Shown one piece after another: positions 1 through 9,644 of a stretch of DNA of 64,000 nt. Location of the stretch: NCBI GenBank assembly GCA_016235425.1, contig JACRLC010000010.1:88674-152673 (forward strand), written 5' to 3'. How positions within the stretch are numbered: the stretch's first letter is position 1; each line of letters begins with the position of its first letter. Origin of the DNA: Chloroflexota bacterium. GTDB taxonomy: Bacteria > Chloroflexota > Anaerolineae > Anaerolineales > Villigracilaceae. The notes beneath the pieces were generated by a model. It made no database searches. It was not told the origin of the DNA and saw nothing but the letters and a program-made list of their open reading frames with translations. The position numbers and the translations under genes were made by a program.

Positions 1-639
1 GGATTAACGTCCGGCGCGATCACCTCCGAGCGTGAGCATCAGACCTTTGATTTGTTGCGCACGTCCCTGCTTTCGGCGCGGTCATTGGTTCTGGGGAAAT
101 TAGGCTCAGCCTTCGTTTATTTATTTTTGCTGATTCTGACCGCACTGCCGATCCAAAGCCTGGCTTTTATCCTGGGTGGGGTGGGGTTGGCGGAAATGCT
201 CATCTCCAGTTTGATGCTGGTGATCACCGCAATCATGTTCTGTTCGCTGGGAATTTTCTTCTCCAGTTTCATGAAACGCACCCTCACTGCCACCGTGAGT
301 TCCTATGCGGCCATTTTGCTGTCCTTTCTTATCCTTGTTGTGATCTTCTTCCTGGGAGCATATTTGGATACAGCGTCGTCTAATAGAAGCGCGGCCTACG
401 TCAATACACTGACGATCCTTTTGTGGCTGTTGATCTCGACCAATCCCATGCTGGCGGCCATCATCAGTGAGGTCATTTTGATTGACGATCATAATCTTTA
501 TTACACGACAAATTCGCTTTTCGGGAACAGCTCGCTCACCCTGCCGTCACCGTGGATTATTTATGTGGTGGTCTACGTAATCATCACCATCCTGATGGTA
601 CACTTTAGCATACGATTTGTGCAGAGACCGGACAAGTAA
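1..639 (+). CDS. ABC-2 type transporter permease (5' truncated by window edge)
   Basis: The frame is open from base 1, so this is the C-terminal part of a membrane permease. The stretch ITSEREHQTFDLLRTSLLS matches the conserved cytoplasmic motif of ABC-2 permeases (SxERExGTxexLL-type). It is followed by about five hydrophobic segments, including an LFLLILTALPIQSLAFILGG-like helix and a C-terminal IIYVVVYVIITILMV helix. Its stop TAA shares its last A with the ATG of the next gene (TAATG), so the two are translationally coupled. The ATPase partner should lie upstream of the window. The substrate cannot be told. An alternative is a membrane component dedicated to the MoxR/VWA cluster downstream. 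Confidence 0.8.
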   Translation, partial: GLTSGAITSEREHQTFDLLRTSLLSARSLVLGKLGSAFVYLFLLILTALPIQSLAFILGGVGLAEMLISSLMLVITAIMFCSLGIFFSSFMKRTLTATVSSYAAILLSFLILVVIFFLGAYLDTASSNRSAAYVNTLTILLWLLISTNPMLAAIISEVILIDDHNLYYTTNSLFGNSSLTLPSPWIIYVVVYVIITILMVHFSIRFVQRPDK

Positions 640-2219
640 TGGCAACGATTACAGATTTATCCCAAACACTTTCGGGCTGGCTCCGCCGCCTGCGATTACA
701 GCGGGCATTGACGTGGGGCCTGCGCGGCCTCGTCTTTGGGCTGGCGCTATCTCTGGTGTTGGGAGCGGCTGGTTTGTTTCAAGCGAAATTGCTGCGGGAG
801 GAATTTTTAGCGCTGATCATCTCCTCGGCGATTTTTATTTCGCTCGTCATGGGCGTAGCCGCTTATCTTTGGCCGATTCAAAAAATCAAAGCGGCGCGTT
901 ATTTCGATCTTGCCTTCCGGCTGGGGGAACGAGTCAGTACCGCGCTTGAGTTAAGCCAGGATGGACTAAAAAGCTCCAGTGAATTGATTTGCCGCCAATT
1001 GGAAGACGCAATCAGCGCATCACGCAGGGTAAAGCCGGGCCGCGATCTTCCATTTCGTCTACAAAAAACCGAAGGCATTCTGGCGCTGGCGCTTGTTCTT
1101 TTGATAGGCGTGATTTGGTTCCGCGGCGAGACTTGGTTCCAGGCCGCGCGGCAGGCTCGCGTGATTCAGCAGGCAGTAGCTGAAGAGACCGCCCAGATCG
1201 AGGAGATCATTTCGCAAATTGAAAGCAACCCGGCTTTGAGCGAAGAACAAAAGGAAATGCTCACGGCTCCATTGGAAGAAGCCTTGCAGGGACTCGAAGA
1301 AAATCCGTCGCTTGAAGGTTCGGTGTCCATGCTTTCCAGCACCGGCGAAAAGTTGGATGCGTTGTCCGAACCGCAGGCTGAACAAGTGGCGGAGGCTTTG
1401 AAGGAAGCTGGCAATCGTCTCGCGGAGGGACAGGGTAATCCGTTGCAATCTGCGGGCGAGAAATTAGCCGAGGGCGATTACGCATCCGCGGCCTCCGATT
1501 TGGCGAACCTTGACTTGAGCAATTTGAGCGCGGAGGAAACGCAGAAACTCGCCGACCAGTTGCAATCCGCGGCGGATGCGGTGCAATCAACGAATCCGCA
1601 ATTGGCCTCCGAGTTGAATGATGCGGCGGAGGCGCTTCGCAATGGCGACACTGACGCGGCTCAGGAAGCGTTGCAGCGCGCGGCTGATTCCCTGGCGAAG
1701 ACCGGGCAACAAATGGCTTTTTCGCAAACGGCCAAGCAGGCCGCGGGACAGTTGGAGGAGGGCGCAGGGCAAGTCCTTGCCGCGGGAGGCGGACAATCTC
1801 CGAATAGTGGGACTGCTGGTGAGTCAAATCAGGGGGGAGAGAATGCCGGTGAATCGGGATCAGGCAGCGGGTCGGAAGGAAGCGATGAATCCGCTTCTGG
1901 TGGAGATGCGTCAGATTCGCCCATCGCTCAAAATAACGGAGCCGGTGATGGGGGTGAGGTTCCTTATGAACAAATTTACGCGCCATCCTTGTTGGGCGGC
2001 GAAGGCGGGCCGGATGTGCAGCTTCCAACAGATGGACAAGATGGGGAGACCATTGGCGAGGGGCAGACGACCGAAGCTCAGCCGGGGGAAAGCCTGGTTC
2101 CGTACAACGAAGTCTTTTCTCAGTACAACGAGGCAAACCAGCGGGCGATTGAAAACGGATCGATCCCGTTCCAGTTTATGCAGATCATCAGAAATTATTT
2201 TGACTCGCTGAAACCGTAG
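639..2219 (+). CDS. Membrane protein with long coiled-coil and Gly/Ser/Glu-rich tail
   Basis: 526 residues. Two hydrophobic helices lie near the N-terminus (about 26-46 and 57-77) and a third near 145-161 (ILALALVLLIGVIWF). A long Ala/Glu/Leu-rich coiled-coil region follows (about 170-375), then a Gly/Ser/Asn-rich low-complexity stretch (about 380-430) and an acidic C-terminus ending in PFQFMQIIRNYFDSLKP. Proteins of this shape, distantly like DUF4175 proteins, commonly sit next to MoxR/DUF58/VWA genes. The start overlaps the preceding stop and the MoxR gene follows after 21 bp, so all three are probably cotranscribed. I do not recognise a catalytic motif. A scaffold or envelope role beside the VWA proteins is inference. 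Confidence 0.7.
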   Translation: MATITDLSQTLSGWLRRLRLQRALTWGLRGLVFGLALSLVLGAAGLFQAKLLREEFLALIISSAIFISLVMGVAAYLWPIQKIKAARYFDLAFRLGERVSTALELSQDGLKSSSELICRQLEDAISASRRVKPGRDLPFRLQKTEGILALALVLLIGVIWFRGETWFQAARQARVIQQAVAEETAQIEEIISQIESNPALSEEQKEMLTAPLEEALQGLEENPSLEGSVSMLSSTGEKLDALSEPQAEQVAEALKEAGNRLAEGQGNPLQSAGEKLAEGDYASAASDLANLDLSNLSAEETQKLADQLQSAADAVQSTNPQLASELNDAAEALRNGDTDAAQEALQRAADSLAKTGQQMAFSQTAKQAAGQLEEGAGQVLAAGGGQSPNSGTAGESNQGGENAGESGSGSGSEGSDESASGGDASDSPIAQNNGAGDGGEVPYEQIYAPSLLGGEGGPDVQLPTDGQDGETIGEGQTTEAQPGESLVPYNEVFSQYNEANQRAIENGSIPFQFMQIIRNYFDSLKP

Positions 2220-2240
2220 GCGAGCTGCATCGGAGAGACC

Positions 2241-3218
2241 ATGACTGAAACGCTGTCTGTTGAGCAGTTCCATGAGGTTGCCAGCCGGATCGAGAGTGAA
2301 GTTGGGAAGGTGATCGTCGGGCAGTTCGACGTTGTGCGGCACGTGCTGGTGAGCATTCTTTCGGGGGGACATGTTTTATTGGAAGGCGTGCCAGGCTTGG
2401 GCAAGACCATGCTGATTCGGACTCTGGGCGAGGCGCTGGATTTGAAATTTTCCCGCGTCCAGTTCACACCGGACCTGATGCCTGCTGACATTCTTGGGAC
2501 GGAGATTCTCGTAGACCAGGACGGGCGTCGTGAGTTTCGCTTCCGACCCGGGCCGCTGTTTGCCAATCTGGTTTTGGCGGATGAGATCAACCGCGCCACG
2601 CCAAAGACACAATCCGCTTTGCTTGAAGCGATGCAGGAAGGTTCCGTGACGGTGGCGCAACAGACGTATCGTCTCGATGAGCCTTTCTTTGTGCTGGCAA
2701 CACAGAACCCGATTGAAATGGAAGGGACGTATCCACTGCCCGAAGCGCAACTCGACCGTTTCTTTTTCAAGGTGAACGTGAACATGCCCGACGTGAAGGA
2801 GATGAGCGAAATCCTTGATCGCACCACGGGGAAGGATGTCACCTCCGCCGGGCACGCGGCCAGCGGCGCGGACATCCTGCAAATGCGCGCGCTTGTGCGG
2901 GCGGTTCCGATTGCTTCTCACGTGAAAGAGTACATCGCACGCCTGATACTTGCCACGCATCCCGATGACCCGAAGGCTTCGCCGCTGGTGAAGAAGTATG
3001 TGCGCTATGGCGTGTCACCGCGCGGCGGGCAGGCGCTTGTGTTGGGCGCAAAGGTGATGGCGTTGTTTTCCGGGCGGTATAACGCGGCTTTTGAGGATAT
3101 TCATGCCATCGCATCGGCGGCGTTGCGTCACCGTTTGTTGTTGAATTTCGATGGGCTGGCCGAGGGGATCAGCACGGACATGGTCATTGCCGAGTTGATG
3201 AAGGAAATGCCGCATTGA
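2241..3218 (+). CDS. MoxR-family AAA+ ATPase
   Basis: 325 residues, the full length of MoxR ATPases. Walker A is GVPGLGKT (residues 49-56), Walker B is VLADE (111-115) followed by INRATPKTQSALLEAMQE, and sensor 1 is ATQNPIEMEGTYPLPEAQLDRF, all diagnostic of MoxR. These ATPases act as chaperones or remodelling factors for VWA-domain partner proteins. The order MoxR, DUF58, then two VWA membrane proteins is the classic arrangement. The ATG at 2241 has GGAGAG just upstream. Function in the family is known only broadly (maturation or activation of metal-binding or envelope proteins), and the target here is not known. Confidence 0.93.
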   Translation: MTETLSVEQFHEVASRIESEVGKVIVGQFDVVRHVLVSILSGGHVLLEGVPGLGKTMLIRTLGEALDLKFSRVQFTPDLMPADILGTEILVDQDGRREFRFRPGPLFANLVLADEINRATPKTQSALLEAMQEGSVTVAQQTYRLDEPFFVLATQNPIEMEGTYPLPEAQLDRFFFKVNVNMPDVKEMSEILDRTTGKDVTSAGHAASGADILQMRALVRAVPIASHVKEYIARLILATHPDDPKASPLVKKYVRYGVSPRGGQALVLGAKVMALFSGRYNAAFEDIHAIASAALRHRLLLNFDGLAEGISTDMVIAELMKEMPH

Positions 3219-3285
3219 TAAGCACGGCGGGCACGAAGGGCACAAAGGAAAAACAACCACAGATATTTTGTTATAAGAGCAATCC

Positions 3286-3410
3286 GTTGGTTGAGTAGGC
3301 GGCGCTCGTCCGCCGTATCGAAGCCAACAAGTAATATGAAAACGAATGATTGCATGAAATTGGTGGTCTCGATACGCCCCTCCAAAAACATTCGGGGCTG
3401 CTCGACCACC
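3286..3410. repeat. Two inverted copies of a palindromic intergenic repeat
   Basis: The 250-bp gap between the MoxR and DUF58 genes holds two copies of the same module in opposite orientation. Copy one (3286-3328) runs GTTGGTTGAGTAGG...GTATCGAAGCCAAC and copy two (3362-3410) runs GGTGGTCTCGATACG...CTGCTCGACCACC. Each copy is itself an imperfect palindrome. Modules of the GGTTGAGTAG / CTATCGAAACC kind are widespread REP-like repeats. No coding potential is seen here. Confidence 0.75.
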
Positions 3411-3468
3411 GATGGCTGGTTGAAATTTGAAAGTATCAGGTGGCTAGTTTCTTAGTGTAATTATTTTA

Positions 3469-4362
3469 GTGGAGTCCCAATTGATATTTGACGAAGCGAC
3501 CCTGAGGAAGTTAAACCAATTGACCCTGGTTGCCTCGCGCGTGCGGACTGGGGCGATCAAGGGGGAACGACGTTCCTCACGGCGCGGCAGCAGCGTGGAG
3601 TTTGCCGATTATCGCAATTACACCCCCGGCGATGACCTCCGTCGTTTGGATTGGAATATCTACGCCCGCCATGAGCGTCCTTTCATCAAACTGCTCGAAG
3701 AGGAAGAGGACCTGGCCGTTCACATTTTGGTGGACGGTTCACGTTCCATGGGATGGGGCGAAGGCGATCAGCATAAATTCAATTATGCCCTGCGCCTCGC
3801 GGCAGGACTGGGTTCGATAGTCCTTGCTTCAGGTGACGTACTGACGGTTGGCTTCCTCCAAAACGGACGCGTCGCCGATGAATACGGCCCGTCACGCGGA
3901 CAGGGCACACTCCCGCGCTTGTTCAACTTCCTCGATGGGTTGGAAGCAGACGGTGAGACGGATTTGAACAGTTCACTGCGCGAATACACCATTACGCCGC
4001 GCCGACCCGGTTTGGCGATTCTGATTTCGGATTTGCTGGCAGATGGCGGCTATGAATCCGGCCTGCGTCAACTGCTGGGACGCGGCTTTGAGGCGGCGTT
4101 GATCCACATCCTTTCGCCGGATGAACTTGATCCGCCGCTGGCAGGCGACTTGCAATTGATTGATGTCGAAACGAATCAGACGCAGGACGTTTCGCTGGAT
4201 AACAGTCTGCGAGAACGATTCGGCGCAAAGGCGCGCGCGTGGATCAGCTCGATCCAAAATGATTGCCGCAGGCAGGGAGTCCGCTATTTGGAGTTGACGA
4301 CCAGCCTTCCCTGGGATCAGGCATTACTGCTCGAAATGCGCCGCGCCTCCATTGTGAAGTAA
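3469..4362 (+). CDS. DUF58 domain protein
   Basis: 297 residues with the DUF58 signature DYRNYTPGDDLRRLDW (residues 47-62) and a following VWA-like segment whose first metal-site motif is LVDGSRSM (87-94). Such proteins are the constant partner of MoxR ATPases. The start is GTG at 3469, because the conserved N-terminus begins immediately (ESQLIFDEATLRKLNQL) and no earlier in-frame start is better placed. No strong ribosome binding site is visible. The biochemical role of the family is unsettled. By context it would be handled by the MoxR ATPase upstream and cooperate with the VWA proteins downstream. Confidence 0.9.
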   Translation: MESQLIFDEATLRKLNQLTLVASRVRTGAIKGERRSSRRGSSVEFADYRNYTPGDDLRRLDWNIYARHERPFIKLLEEEEDLAVHILVDGSRSMGWGEGDQHKFNYALRLAAGLGSIVLASGDVLTVGFLQNGRVADEYGPSRGQGTLPRLFNFLDGLEADGETDLNSSLREYTITPRRPGLAILISDLLADGGYESGLRQLLGRGFEAALIHILSPDELDPPLAGDLQLIDVETNQTQDVSLDNSLRERFGAKARAWISSIQNDCRRQGVRYLELTTSLPWDQALLLEMRRASIVK

Positions 4363-4390
4363 ATAACGGAACACGCAACAGAGGCTCAAC

Positions 4391-6286
4391 TTGCAATTTC
4401 TGAATCCGATTGCGTTATGGCTGGCCGCGCTGGCTATTCCCATCATTTTGCTCTACATGCTCAAACTACGCCGCAAACAGGTGCAGGTCTCTTCGACGCT
4501 GCTTTGGATTCAATTACTGCGCGATCAGCAGGCCAACACACCCTGGCAGAGACTCAGACGAAACCTGCTCCTCATTTTGCAGCTTATCATCCTGGCGGCG
4601 CTGGTTCTTTCGCTGGCGCGCCCGTCCATCGAGACGCCCGCGATTGCCTCAGGCTCGGTCATTGTTTTGATGGATGCCTCCGCTTCGATGAACGCGACCG
4701 ATGTTTCGCCGTCGCGTTTCGAGACGGCGCGCAGTACGATTCGCTCCCTGATTGATGGATTATCCGGCGATTCAAAAATGACGTTGATCCTGGCCGGTCA
4801 AACACCGCAGACGCTGGTCACGGCGGAGGGGGACAAGTCCCTGTTGAGGAAGGCTCTGGCTCAGGCGGAACCCATGCAAGGCAGTTCAGATTGGCAGGCG
4901 GCGTTTTCGCTGGCCTCCGCAGTTGCGCGTGGGAGTCAGGCTGAGTCCACGATTGTGATCGTCTCCGATGGCGGACTGCCGAAGACGGGACTGCCATCCT
5001 TGCCCGGCGAAGTGCGATACGTCCCCATCGGATCATCGGACGATAATGTGGCGATCACCGCGCTTGCCTTGCGGCGCTCGGCGAGCAGTCCGCAGTTGTT
5101 CGCGGAAGTGACAAATTTCAGCGGCGCGCGCCGCGTTGTCTTGATCTCGTTTTACAAAGACGACGAACTGTTGGACGCCCGCCAGTTGGATTTGCCAGCC
5201 GGTGAAACTCAGGGCATGACGTTGGAAAATTTGCCAAACGCATCCGGTGTTTACAAGGCGCAGATTTCCAACTCTGCCCAAGGCAATTCACCGCTTGATT
5301 CGTTTGCCCTCGACGATGCCGCCTTTGCCGTATATCAATCCACCTCGGCGCGGCGCGTGCTCCTCGTCTCGAAGGGAAATCTTTTTCTTGAGCAACTGCT
5401 GGCGTCACTGCCGGGCATTCAACCCTTCCGTGCCCTGCCCGCGCAGAACGGCACGCTTCAAATCTCCAGCGATCCATTTGACCTTTACATCTTCGATGGT
5501 TTGATTCTCCCGGAGTTGCCCGCCGCGAATCTCCTGCTCGTGAATGTTCCAACCAATGAACTCTTCACCGTCGGCGAATCATTTGACGAGACGGGAAATG
5601 TCACGGTTGAGGATCACGCGCTCACCCGCTTCGTGGATTGGAGCAACGTCCACGTTTTGCAGGCGCAAAAAGTGCAAACTCCCGAATGGGCTGAAATGCT
5701 CGTCAATTCCGAGCCCGGCCCGCTGGCCTTTGCCGGTGAAACGGGGGGCCGCCGCGTCGCGGCCCTCACCTTCGACCTGCGCGAAAGCGACCTGCCGTTG
5801 CAAGTTACGTTTCCCATCCTCTTCTCCAACCTCATCAATTACCTCATCCCGCCCAACGCCTTCGACTCCACCCAATCCCTGCACGTGGGTGAACATTTGG
5901 AAATCCTCACACAACCCGGCGTGGAGCAGGTGGTCATCGCCTCGCCCTCGAACCAGGCATTTTCATTCACGCCGGGCGAGAACGTCATCACCTTCACCAA
6001 AACACAGGAACTTGGTTTTTACGCCGTCAATTTTCTTTCCAAAGATTCGAATTCGGCCGCGTACTTCGCCGTGAATTTATTCGACCCCATCGAATCAGAC
6101 ATTCGCCCGCAGGAATCAATTCAAGTTGGACAAACCGCCATCACGCCGGTCGTCTCCGAACAGGTTGGGTTGCGCGAACTTTGGCCGTGGCTGATTGGAC
6201 TTGCGCTCGTCATTCTGATTCTCGAATGGCAGATGTTTCATCACCGACAGTTACCTTTTCTTTTGACGAAGGTGCGTCGCACCTGA
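4391..6286 (+). CDS. BatA-like membrane protein with VWA domain
   Basis: 631 residues, TTG start at 4391, 28 bp after the DUF58 gene. The N-terminus MQFLNPIALWLAALAIPIIL is the BatA (aerotolerance regulator N-terminal) membrane anchor, a second helix lies at about 59-77, and a third close to the C-terminus at about 598-618 (LWPWLIGLALVILILEW). A VWA domain with an intact MIDAS motif DASAS (95-99) starts directly after the second helix. The central part is a beta-rich region probably exposed outside the membrane. The VWA domain is expected to bind a divalent metal and a protein ligand. The partner is unknown. Confidence 0.88.
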   Translation: MQFLNPIALWLAALAIPIILLYMLKLRRKQVQVSSTLLWIQLLRDQQANTPWQRLRRNLLLILQLIILAALVLSLARPSIETPAIASGSVIVLMDASASMNATDVSPSRFETARSTIRSLIDGLSGDSKMTLILAGQTPQTLVTAEGDKSLLRKALAQAEPMQGSSDWQAAFSLASAVARGSQAESTIVIVSDGGLPKTGLPSLPGEVRYVPIGSSDDNVAITALALRRSASSPQLFAEVTNFSGARRVVLISFYKDDELLDARQLDLPAGETQGMTLENLPNASGVYKAQISNSAQGNSPLDSFALDDAAFAVYQSTSARRVLLVSKGNLFLEQLLASLPGIQPFRALPAQNGTLQISSDPFDLYIFDGLILPELPAANLLLVNVPTNELFTVGESFDETGNVTVEDHALTRFVDWSNVHVLQAQKVQTPEWAEMLVNSEPGPLAFAGETGGRRVAALTFDLRESDLPLQVTFPILFSNLINYLIPPNAFDSTQSLHVGEHLEILTQPGVEQVVIASPSNQAFSFTPGENVITFTKTQELGFYAVNFLSKDSNSAAYFAVNLFDPIESDIRPQESIQVGQTAITPVVSEQVGLRELWPWLIGLALVILILEWQMFHHRQLPFLLTKVRRT

Positions 6287-6308
6287 CGGGAAGGAAGATT
6301 CCATTAAA

Positions 6309-6413
6309 TTCAGTAAATCACGAATTTGTTTCGGAGCGCGGACTTTAGTCCGCTTTGGCCTCGAAGAATCGCAGACTGAAGTCTGCATTCCGTGCAATCT
6401 GTGATTTACTGAA
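6309..6413. repeat. Repeat module: 13-bp inverted repeat enclosing two hairpins
   Basis: The outer arms TTCAGTAAATCAC (6309-6321) and GTGATTTACTGAA (6401-6413) are perfect inverted repeats. Between them lie two short palindromes, GCGGACTTTAGTCCGC and GCAGACTGAAGTCTGC, each with a 7-bp stem. The layout suggests a small non-coding mobile or REP-type repeat inserted between the two VWA genes. No transposase gene is present. Confidence 0.7.
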
Positions 6414-6500
6414 ATTGGAAAATCATACGATTTGGATTACCCCATTTAGAAAGGTGCGACGCATCCGGTTCTTTCGACGCCTCAGGTTGACTCCGCTAAA

Positions 6501-9410
6501 ATGAGATTCATCTCCCCGTTGTATTTACTGCTCCTCTTCCTCCTGCCGGTCATTGCCTGGGTGGGCTGGCCCTCCAAAGGTCCCGCGCGGAGGCGTGAAA
6601 TTTTATCGCTGGCGCTGAGGCTGGTCATCGCGTCCTGCCTGATCTTGTCGCTGGCCGGGATGGAAGTCGTCCGCAGAGGAGATGAATTGGCGGTCGTCTT
6701 TTTGGTGGACGTGTCCGATTCGATGCCGGAGCAGGCTGCCGCCGCCGAAGTGGAATATCTGCGGGCCGCGTTGGATTCAATGGGCCCCGACGATCAGGCC
6801 GCCATCGTGCTCTTTGGCGCGGACGCGTTGATCGAGCGCCCGATGTCGGTGAAGAGCGAACTGGGCGCGCTCACTTCGATCCCGGTCACAACGCAGACCG
6901 ATCTTGCCGAGGCCATTCGCATGGGCCTGGCGCTGTTCCCACCCGGCGCGGCGCGGCGGATGGTGATCCTTTCGGACGGCGCGGAAACCACCGGCGACGC
7001 GCTCGCCGCGGCGGAATTCGCCGCCGCATCCGGCGTGCAGATTGACGTTGTGCCGTTCATCAATCAAACGGGTGCGGAAGCATTGCTGACCGAAGTCAAC
7101 GTGCCCACGCATTTGCGGCGGGGTGAAAAGTTTGACATCAACGTTTCCGTGCAAGCGACTGAGCCAATACGCGCTACTCTGCGCGTGCTTGCCGGGGATA
7201 ACATTTTGTACGAGCAAGCACACGACCTGCGCCGCGGACTTCAAACGTTCAGCATCCCGCTGACTGCCGGTGAGCCGGGCTTCGTCAGTTACCAGGTGCA
7301 GATTGTGCCGGAGCAGGATTTCTTCTACCAAAACAACCGGCTGGATACTTTTTCGCAAATCGAGGGCCCGCCGCGCATTTTGATGGTCGCACCCCCAGAG
7401 GGAGAGACGCTTCCCGGCGGCACAGCGCGCCCCGATGAAACTTCGAGTTTGCTGGGCGCGTTGGAAACGGCCGGGTTTTTCGTAAAGCTGGTCACACCCG
7501 CCTTCCTGCCTTCGGATTTGCCTGCGCTCGCGCAGTATGAATCCGTCGTGCTTGTGGACGTTCCCGCGCGCATGTTCAGCGTGAGCCAGATGCAAAACAT
7601 TCAATCCTACGTGCGCGACCTCGGCGGCGGATTGGTCGCGGTTGGCGGCCCCACGAGTTACGGCGTCGGTGGTTACTACGGCACGCCGCTCGAAGAGTCC
7701 CTGCCCGTGGATATGCAAATCAAGGACGAAAAGCGGCGTCCAACGCTTGCGCTCGTTTTTGTCATTGATCATTCAGGCAGCATGTCGGATGCAAGCGGAG
7801 GCGTGGTGAAACTTGAACTCGCCAAGGAAGCCGCGGCGCGCTCAGTGGAACTTCTCTTTCCCACGGATCGCGTTGGCGTGGTGGCGTTCGATGACGTGGC
7901 TTCGTGGACTGTCCCAATGACCGACCTCACGAACCTCGATGCGGTTGTCGGCGCAATTGGCAGCCTGCAACCCGGCGGCGGCACGGACATCATGGCGGGC
8001 TTGCAGGCAATGGCAACTGTCCTGCCGGGCGATCCGGCGAATGTCAAACACGTGATCCTGCTCACCGATGGCGGCGCAGACCCAACGGGAATCCCTGAAC
8101 TGGTCGGGCGACTCAACACCGAAGATGGCATTACCCTCTCCGTCGTCGCAGTTGGAAGCGATGCCGCACCATTCCTCGTTGACCTTGCTTCCGTTGGCGG
8201 CGGCCGCTATCATTTTACGGCGGATGCTGGAAGCATTCCCACGATCTTCACCGAGGAGACAACGCTTGCGACGCGCTCCTACATCGTTGAGGAGTCTTTC
8301 TTCCCCAGCCTCGTCAACTCTTCGCCGATTTTGGCCGGCATTGACACGGTCCCGCGTTTGCACGGTTATGTGGCCTCAAGCGCGAAAGACCTTGCCCAAG
8401 TCATCCTCGAATCCGACAAAGGCGATCCCATCCTCGCCGTCTGGCAATATGGTTTGGGCCGTTCGGTTGCCTTCACCTCTGATGCCACTGGACGGTGGGC
8501 AAGGGATTGGGTGCAAGGCGAAAACTTCGCCACCTTTTGGGCGCAGGCTGTTCGTTACACCATCGGCAATCCACTTGAAACACCGCTTGAAGTGACTGTC
8601 ACATCGCAAGGGGAGCAGTCCCGGTTGAGCTTGGATGCGTATAGTCACAACGGGCAATTTCTGAACGGCTACCAAATCAACGCCAATATTGTTGATCCAA
8701 ATGGCGGCATTCAATCCGTCTCATTGCAGCAAATTGCGCCAGGGCGTTACGAGTCCCAATTCACCCCCACCGCTCAAGGCGTTTACCTCATCCGTCTCAA
8801 CGGCCAATCTGCGGATACTGGAAACGGCGAGGGATTCTCCGAAACGACCGGCTGGGCGCTGTCATATTCACCCGAATATCAACGCATCGAATCGGACCCG
8901 GACCTGCTCCTGCGTCTCAGCACGATCACCGCTGGAAAAGTTGCCTCCTCCAACCCCGCCGACGCATTTTCCCACGACCTGAAATCTTCGCGCGCCTCGC
9001 GTCCCATCTGGCAATGGCTGATTCTGCTCGCGGCCATCCTTTTGCCTTTTGATATTGCCGCGCGAAGGTTGATCGTCACGCGGCAGGATGTGGCGCGCCT
9101 GCGCGAGTGGCTGATCAAAAAACTGAACATCGGTCAACGCCGCGGCCTTGAGCCTGCCCAACGCAGTGAACGGATCGAGTCGCTTTTCAGGGCAAAGGAT
9201 CGAGCCAGGGACGGAACACTTCCTACTTCAAAGCAACCCGAACCAATTGAAATATTGAAACCTGCTGAGACGATACAGCCTCATGTCGAGTCGGATGTTC
9301 AGGAAAAAGAAGTTGAACCAGAAATTTCATCCCCGCAAAAACCTTCGCCGCCAACAACAAAGACTTTGTTGGAACGTAAGAAAGCAAGTAGAAAAAAACG
9401 CGATGAATGA
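6501..9410 (+). CDS. Large membrane protein with two VWA domains and a GATase-like domain
   Basis: 969 residues. There is an N-terminal membrane helix (1-22) and a second at about 36-53. The first VWA domain has MIDAS DVSDS (70-74). A glutamine-amidotransferase-like alpha/beta domain follows at about 290-415 (PPRILMVAPPEGE; SVVLVDVPARMFS; GGGLVAVGGPTSYGVGGYY). The second VWA domain begins near 418 (FVIDHSGSMSD). There is a beta-rich stretch, a C-terminal helix WLILLAAILLPFDIAARRL, and a charged Lys/Glu/Pro tail. This order is typical of the last gene in MoxR/VWA clusters. The ATG at 6501 directly precedes the signal-anchor. The stop codon lies within a 7-bp target duplication of the MITE that follows. 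Confidence 0.88.
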   Translation: MRFISPLYLLLLFLLPVIAWVGWPSKGPARRREILSLALRLVIASCLILSLAGMEVVRRGDELAVVFLVDVSDSMPEQAAAAEVEYLRAALDSMGPDDQAAIVLFGADALIERPMSVKSELGALTSIPVTTQTDLAEAIRMGLALFPPGAARRMVILSDGAETTGDALAAAEFAAASGVQIDVVPFINQTGAEALLTEVNVPTHLRRGEKFDINVSVQATEPIRATLRVLAGDNILYEQAHDLRRGLQTFSIPLTAGEPGFVSYQVQIVPEQDFFYQNNRLDTFSQIEGPPRILMVAPPEGETLPGGTARPDETSSLLGALETAGFFVKLVTPAFLPSDLPALAQYESVVLVDVPARMFSVSQMQNIQSYVRDLGGGLVAVGGPTSYGVGGYYGTPLEESLPVDMQIKDEKRRPTLALVFVIDHSGSMSDASGGVVKLELAKEAAARSVELLFPTDRVGVVAFDDVASWTVPMTDLTNLDAVVGAIGSLQPGGGTDIMAGLQAMATVLPGDPANVKHVILLTDGGADPTGIPELVGRLNTEDGITLSVVAVGSDAAPFLVDLASVGGGRYHFTADAGSIPTIFTEETTLATRSYIVEESFFPSLVNSSPILAGIDTVPRLHGYVASSAKDLAQVILESDKGDPILAVWQYGLGRSVAFTSDATGRWARDWVQGENFATFWAQAVRYTIGNPLETPLEVTVTSQGEQSRLSLDAYSHNGQFLNGYQINANIVDPNGGIQSVSLQQIAPGRYESQFTPTAQGVYLIRLNGQSADTGNGEGFSETTGWALSYSPEYQRIESDPDLLLRLSTITAGKVASSNPADAFSHDLKSSRASRPIWQWLILLAAILLPFDIAARRLIVTRQDVARLREWLIKKLNIGQRRGLEPAQRSERIESLFRAKDRARDGTLPTSKQPEPIEILKPAETIQPHVESDVQEKEVEPEISSPQKPSPPTTKTLLERKKASRKKRDE

Positions 9411-9413
9411 AAG

Positions 9414-9644
9414 CTGGTGATTACCCACATCTTTTACGCCCGCCAATTTCAGAGAAAAAAAGCAAAACCTCAGCCGCGGATTTCACGAATTTTCGCGAAT
9501 TGGTTTTAAAAATCCGTGTGAATTAGCGAAATTTGCGGCAGAATGCTCTGGCTTAAAAATCCGTGTGAATTAGCGAAATTCGCGGCAGAATGCTCTGGCT
9601 TTGAGGCTTTGAATGTCGGATACGGACTTGTGGGTAATCACCAG
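9414..9644. mobile_element. MITE-like element, copy A (231 bp, 16-bp TIRs, 7-bp TSD)
   Basis: The perfect terminal inverted repeats are CTGGTGATTACCCACA (9414-9429) and its reverse complement (9629-9644). The flanks carry an exact 7-bp direct duplication ATGAAAG (9407-9413 and 9645-9651), the footprint of transposition. The left duplication includes the TGA stop of the preceding VWA gene, so the insertion landed exactly at that gene's end. A second copy of the same element, inverted, is at 55251-55432 with its own 7-bp duplication. There is no internal transposase frame, so it is non-autonomous. Confidence 0.9.
9506..9599. repeat. 47-bp internal tandem duplication inside MITE copy A
   Basis: Unit 9506-9552 is repeated at 9553-9599 with a single T-to-C difference. 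Copy B of the element (55251-55432) has only one unit, which explains most of the length difference (231 versus 182 bp). Confidence 0.9.

Noticed and set aside
6777..7772. 331-codon minus-strand frame opposite the two-VWA protein
   Set aside because: Antisense shadow. The sense frame has clear VWA motifs.
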